From a virus, in IMG/VR virus record IMGVR_UViG_3300001750_000003, positions 1 to 31,308 of that record: a stretch of DNA of 31,308 nucleotides; one strand, given 5' to 3'. Shown here piece after piece: positions 27,423-31,308 of this stretch (positions are counted from its first letter, which is position 1; the number at the start of each line of letters is the position of its first letter). Below the pieces are notes generated by a model. The model had not been told where the DNA came from. It was given only the letters and a program-made list of their open reading frames with translations, and made no database searches. The translations under genes and the position numbers were made by a program.

Positions 27423-28942
27423 TCTAATAACTCCGGAAACTCTGGCAACTCATCAACAGATTCAAAAGCTCTACCAGCAGCAGCACCAACTTGACCAGGC
27501 GCATTAGAAGGATAAGCGCCCAACATATTTGCATACACTGGTGAGCCACCAGATTCTAGGTATTTTCTATATATAGGTCTTAATGCAGCACCACCGGCTA
27601 TCGATGTTGGATCTTGAGCCACATTGGCTAACCAGCTTCTTGTTGCTGTTTGCGAGTCTGCAACCCCTCCTATCTCATCGGCTATTCTTACTGCATCATA
27701 ATAATCAGAAACATTACGCTCACGCTTAAACCCGCCTTTATCGATACGGTTCAATCTGCTTGATAGGCTTCGTGGATTTACGTTACCCTTAGTGACAGAA
27801 TTACCAGCCTCCAAAGCTTTTAAATTACGCCACTGCTTACCTGCTACTCTCAGTGCTTCCTTGTCTTTAGGCGAGGCTTTTGCTAATGCGCTATGTAACG
27901 CACCTTTAAATTCGATAAGATCATCAGCGACAGCAGGATTAGTGGTATAAGCGCCCCTTATGTCTTTTTCTACTTTTGAGCTTAATTTATTAAATTCTTT
28001 ACCAGTTAGCTTGCCACTTGCAAGATTTGGGTATTTCTTAACGTAGTTTGATACGAACTTTTCACCGTCCACACTCATATCATCAAAGAGGTTTGCAAGG
28101 TTTTCTTGACCTATATCAATTTCACCTACGTTTTTAGCTACATCATCATAGACTTTGCCAATACGGTCAGCAGCGTTAGCAAATTGGCTACCTCTTATAT
28201 CATCACCAACTTCACCAATAGACTCAAGCGCTAACCGATTAAGTAAAGCTTGGTTATCTTTTTCCATACCCTCAGTCAATCCACTTGTAAACGGCATAGA
28301 ATCAGCGGAGCGTTCTATCTGTTGTAATGGCTTAGATTGTAATTTTTGACCGGGCTTTAACTTAAAATTCAGATCATCGGCGCGCTGCACAAGGCGTTGC
28401 TGCCCTTTCGTTAGCGCTCTTAGTGCTTTCTCGTTACTTTGAGCAACACCGCGTATTGCGCCCATAACTCTAGGAGCCATCTTGCCGACACCGTAACCAC
28501 CAACAGACATAACACCGCCCATGATGCTAGACGCGCCTTGATTATCGCTATATCTAATGCCTTCGCCAGCAGCGCCAATACCCATCTGCGTTAGTAAACC
28601 GCCTGACAATGGGGCTGTAGCTAGATACGGCAATATCTCTCCGCCCATTGTTGAAAATGGTCTAGCCTGTGAAAGTTCGTCATAATATCCCTGCTCTTTC
28701 CTTTGCATGGCTTGTAGTTCTTCCAGTTCATCATTGTTACCTAATGCGGAATGATAGAGCTTTTGCGCCCCTCTCCCTATGTCAGTCAGCGTCTTCCCTG
28801 CGCCAATCATCATAGTCTCACCTATACCGTATTGATCCTCTAAACCATTACCGGCTAGGCTGGCAAGTTCATCATCTGGTAATGCCTCAATGCCACCAGC
28901 CAATGAATTTAACTCATCATCTGTCAGGCTTTCAATTCCCAC
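27419..28942 (-). CDS. Large internal virion / DNA-ejection-type protein
   Basis: A 507-residue protein. The N-terminus holds two copies of a short motif ('SLTDDELNSLAGG', 'ALPDDELASLAGN'), followed by a Gly/Ala-rich hydrophobic stretch (about 100-165, 'APLSGGLLTQMGIGAAGEG', 'SSIMGGVMSVGGYGVGKM') that could insert into membrane, and a long helical rest. This build, and its place after the other ejection-type genes, agree with podovirus proteins ejected with the DNA. The SLTDDEL motif may be a processing or docking signal. The gene overlaps the upstream one by 11 bases. Confidence 0.65.
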   Translation of the reverse strand: MGIESLTDDELNSLAGGIEALPDDELASLAGNGLEDQYGIGETMMIGAGKTLTDIGRGAQKLYHSALGNNDELEELQAMQRKEQGYYDELSQARPFSTMGGEILPYLATAPLSGGLLTQMGIGAAGEGIRYSDNQGASSIMGGVMSVGGYGVGKMAPRVMGAIRGVAQSNEKALRALTKGQQRLVQRADDLNFKLKPGQKLQSKPLQQIERSADSMPFTSGLTEGMEKDNQALLNRLALESIGEVGDDIRGSQFANAADRIGKVYDDVAKNVGEIDIGQENLANLFDDMSVDGEKFVSNYVKKYPNLASGKLTGKEFNKLSSKVEKDIRGAYTTNPAVADDLIEFKGALHSALAKASPKDKEALRVAGKQWRNLKALEAGNSVTKGNVNPRSLSSRLNRIDKGGFKRERNVSDYYDAVRIADEIGGVADSQTATRSWLANVAQDPTSIAGGAALRPIYRKYLESGGSPVYANMLGAYPSNAPGQVGAAAGRAFESVDELPEFPELLE

Positions 28943-29912
28943 GATTAACCACTCCTGTCATCTGTCTGCGCCTTAGCTCTGCTTTTATCTCTTCCGGTGT
29001 GTAACTTTTACCGTCTGAGGCGGTAGGCTGGCTATGCGGTTCTTTCTTACCGAAAGGCAATGGTTTTATGTTCTGTGCCTCAAGCATAAAGTTTGACGAA
29101 TCTAAACCATCAACAGAGTCAGTCAAGTCAATGTATTGTTGCCTAATCTCATCGCGTTCACCTGACCTTGTTTCAGCTAAGTTTTTCATAGTTGTTAAGA
29201 TTTCCTTTCTCGCCTGTATACCCTGCATACCGCCGCCGGATAACTGTGCGATTAAGGCCGAAGCCCATCCGGGCATGCCACCCGCTGCGAGTTTTAACGT
29301 AGCAAGGTCATCGCCCATCACAGACTCATTAGGTAGCGACTGTTTAAGCAAATTACGCATAATGATGAAGTCATCCGTGCCCGTCATGCTGTCTACACCA
29401 CCCGCTTTTGTCGCTAAACTAGCACTATCATTATAATACTGGATTGATTGTCTAAACGGAGCGATATCCTTCTTATAATCATCACCAACCTGGTTGAGTG
29501 CGCCTAAGCGGTCTTTCTGGTCTTTGAAATCACCTTTTCTTAACTTGCTGATGTTGGATTGTTTTAATTGCTCCATCATCATTGCTTTTTGCATTAAAGC
29601 ATTATTATTTGATTGTTGCGTTAGTGGAGCCATCATCTGCGAGGCTTGAGAGGAATCTAATCCACCCACTGTTTGTAATCCAGCATTTAACTGAGCCTGA
29701 GCCATTACGCCCCTATCACTACCTAAAAAACCCGTACCTTGTCTGCCATAGACTTGGGGTACTTGCTGTCGTACATCAATAGGGTTGCCGAACTCGTCAA
29801 ACTCCATACTGGTTCCTGACATTTCAGAAGTAATTGATTCGCCTAGCAATCCACCTATACGGCCTGCTTGCCGCTGTCTTGCTGGTTGCTCTAAATCCCA
29901 AAAAATACCCAT
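28932..29912 (-). CDS. Internal virion / ejection-type protein
   Basis: A 326-residue protein rich in Gln, Met and Asn (MGIFWDLEQPARQRQAGRIG; 'QASQMMAPLTQQSNNNALMQ'), helical in the middle and with a basic C-terminal end ('YTPEEIKAELRRRQMTG'). The style matches ejection proteins of small podoviruses. It lies between two other such genes with minimal spacing. No catalytic motif was seen. Confidence 0.6.
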   Translation of the reverse strand: MGIFWDLEQPARQRQAGRIGGLLGESITSEMSGTSMEFDEFGNPIDVRQQVPQVYGRQGTGFLGSDRGVMAQAQLNAGLQTVGGLDSSQASQMMAPLTQQSNNNALMQKAMMMEQLKQSNISKLRKGDFKDQKDRLGALNQVGDDYKKDIAPFRQSIQYYNDSASLATKAGGVDSMTGTDDFIIMRNLLKQSLPNESVMGDDLATLKLAAGGMPGWASALIAQLSGGGMQGIQARKEILTTMKNLAETRSGERDEIRQQYIDLTDSVDGLDSSNFMLEAQNIKPLPFGKKEPHSQPTASDGKSYTPEEIKAELRRRQMTGVVNRGN

Positions 29913-30833
29913 CTATCGCACCATTGAGTAGTTAACGTGTTTTAACCCGTTTATCTCTGTTACTGAGGCAGGGTTAGCTATCTCAGCTTCCTGAGCCATC
30001 ACACCCATATGAACAGCGTTCTGGCCTTTGTAGTTGTATGTGTAAACAGGTAATCCACCATCGGTACTGCCTACCCGCTTAATATTCTCTTTAGCTCTTA
30101 CGTCAGACAGTACGCCTAACATGCTTGAGGCACCGCTAAGACTAGAGCCGATACCGCCTTGACTTGAGCCACTTGAGCCTCCACCTAACACCGTCGGGCT
30201 ACCTATTAGACTAGCCAATGCGCTCATATCACCGTATTGCGCGCCAAATCCAAGATTAGCTAACTGTGGTGCTGCATTCATGGCACTCTGTGTAGCTTGA
30301 TTCTGAATAGCGTTATTCTGCGACATCTGACCGTAAGCACCTAACTGGTTCTGTATGCCTTGCTGATAATTCTGTGATTGCATCTGATTGACAAAATCCG
30401 TAGCTTGCTGGTTAGCATCGCTCATCGCTAAACCTTGAGCAATACCTTGACGGCTTCCACCGCTGGTATTTGTCATTGCCGAGCCTGTGTTAATACCAGG
30501 CATGATATTTCGGTTAAAATTGCGGTTTATCTGACCCAGCCCTGCATCAATAGCCCCGTTTAAGTTCTGATTCTGCATCTGACCACTGGCGATACTGTTT
30601 AGACCGCCCTGATCGTACATATTCCCGCCGCCCATCTGATTCTCAAAACCTGTTTGAGCACCTTGATTTATCTGGTTAGCGTAGTTTTGCCCCATGTTCC
30701 CATAACTTGCTAACTGTGAACGAGCGTATAAGTCCTGTAAGAACGGGTCTTGAGCACCATAAACCGAAGCCGGAGCGCTTTTGCTCTTGCTTGATCCACC
30801 TAAAATACTGCCAACACTGCTTAAAAATCCCAT
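29913..30833 (-). CDS. Virion protein with S74-like C-terminal segment
   Basis: A 306-residue protein starting MGFLSSVGSILGGSSKSKSA, with a long Gln/Asn/Gly-rich middle of low complexity. The C-terminal 70 residues ('SDVRAKENIKRVGSTDGGLP', 'VYTYNYKG', 'MGVMAQEAE', 'VNYSMVR') match the beginning of the S74 / intramolecular-chaperone-type segment seen in many phage fibre and ejection proteins, but the long helical chaperone part is missing. A tail-tip or ejection role is most likely. It starts 3 bases after the junction-spanning gene. Confidence 0.7.
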   Translation of the reverse strand: MGFLSSVGSILGGSSKSKSAPASVYGAQDPFLQDLYARSQLASYGNMGQNYANQINQGAQTGFENQMGGGNMYDQGGLNSIASGQMQNQNLNGAIDAGLGQINRNFNRNIMPGINTGSAMTNTSGGSRQGIAQGLAMSDANQQATDFVNQMQSQNYQQGIQNQLGAYGQMSQNNAIQNQATQSAMNAAPQLANLGFGAQYGDMSALASLIGSPTVLGGGSSGSSQGGIGSSLSGASSMLGVLSDVRAKENIKRVGSTDGGLPVYTYNYKGQNAVHMGVMAQEAEIANPASVTEINGLKHVNYSMVR

Positions 30834-30835
30834 AA

Positions 30836-31308
30836 TTAAAACCCATCGTCTACTAAAATTAAATCAAATCCTGCACTGACATCAAAATTAACCGTCGAAC
30901 CTATACCTGTTATCTTAATGTCTGCTTTCGCTTCAATTTTTGGATAAGGCGCATACTCATGTTGGAAATGTGATGTGCCTGCTGTAAGCAAACCCACTGT
31001 GTTCTGAACTCTAAATACGCCACCGAAGTCACGCTTCCATAACGTCATGTCAAGTGCACCCGTTGTGTTTGACTTGTTTATATCACCCCAAAAATTAGTC
31101 ATGTAACCTGTTTTACCAGCAGGGACGGTATAAATAGCCATCAATGTCTGCTCGTAGCCTAGACTTATCTGTGCTCTTAGGTTAGCTGCACTAAAACTAC
31201 CTGTTGTCGTGCCAACGCCTGACTGGATCACCCCAACCGCCGCCGTTCCACTATTGTTCTTCATGCGTGGTTCGCGTATTAACGGGGTATCTAAAGCCAC
31301 TGCTGTCG
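30836..31308 (-). CDS. Virion/tail protein, C-terminal part of the gene spanning the circular join
   Basis: This is the 3' part of the 281-residue gene that starts at GTG 466 and crosses the join; bases 31216-31308 repeat 1-93. A GTG at 31300 could be mistaken for a start, but the frame is open through it in the circle and it has no ribosome site. The sequence ('FSAANLRAQISLGYEQTLMA', 'YTVPAGKTGYMTNFWGDINK', 'DFDVSAGFDLILVDDGF'-like end) is beta-rich with the YTVPAGKTG...W pattern of small virion jelly-roll proteins. A capsid- or tail-surface role is likely. Confidence 0.8.
   Translation of the reverse strand, partial: TAVALDTPLIREPRMKNNSGTAAVGVIQSGVGTTTGSFSAANLRAQISLGYEQTLMAIYTVPAGKTGYMTNFWGDINKSNTTGALDMTLWKRDFGGVFRVQNTVGLLTAGTSHFQHEYAPYPKIEAKADIKITGIGSTVNFDVSAGFDLILVDDGF
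31216..31308. repeat. Terminal direct repeat, right copy (circular join)
   Basis: Identical to bases 1-93; see the left copy. Removing one copy leaves a 31,215-bp circle with the junction gene intact. Confidence 0.95.

Noticed and set aside
29068-29436. Long plus-strand frame inside the ejection-type gene
   Set aside because: It is the complement shadow of a well-supported late gene, with no ribosome site and no operon context.

Overview
The window is a complete, circularly closed genome of a small tailed bacteriophage, written linearly. The first 93 bases (1-93) recur exactly as the last 93 (31216-31308), so the unit is 31,215 bp. One structural gene runs across the join: it starts with a GTG at 466, passes through base 1 and finishes at 30836. 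The portal, SU10-type capsid and adaptor, nozzle-like tail protein, short string of ejection-like proteins and beta-helix spike, with no tape measure or tail tube gene, indicate a podovirus. The Rz/Rz1 spanin pair, Erf annealing protein, RusA, a YbcO-like (DUF1364) protein and the tRNA-Leu-like 5' half point to a Gram-negative, probably gammaproteobacterial host. The organism itself cannot be named from the sequence.

Layout. A divergent control region lies at about 17.8-18.3 kb. Leftward from it (17793 down to about 10360) runs an early/middle operon of about 25 small genes. It begins with a 43-residue ribbon-helix-helix regulator and includes zinc-knuckle proteins, an Rmf-like protein, a putative replication-associated protein, a RelA/SpoT-type HD hydrolase, RusA and the YbcO-like protein. 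An extended -10 promoter at about 10160 precedes the late genes, all leftward: small conserved protein, TerS, TerL, portal, scaffold, capsid, two small head genes, adaptor, fibre-like protein, nozzle and the junction-spanning gene. After the wrap they continue with three ejection-type proteins, a Lys-rich micropeptide, a small virion protein, the beta-helix spike and a lysis cassette (membrane proteins, M15 endolysin, Lys/Pro-rich micropeptide, Rz and overlapping Rz1) that ends at 23270.

Rightward from the control region come about 400 bases of non-coding, strongly self-complementary sequence, a 138-codon gene, an oversized tRNA-like gene and about 14 small early genes, of which only the Erf-family annealing protein is recognisable. 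This operon meets the lysis operon tail to tail at 23263/23270. No integrase, repressor of known type, DNA polymerase, helicase or primase was recognised, so replication probably relies largely on the host.

The most unusual points are the structured leader RNA (17885-18251), the 135-nt tRNA-like gene (18923-19057), a possible -1 frameshift that adds a membrane anchor to a secreted protein (heptamer at 24866-24872), an in-frame UGA that splits a zinc-knuckle protein (13878-13880), two Lys-rich micropeptides, and a second Rmf-like sequence motif inside the head module.
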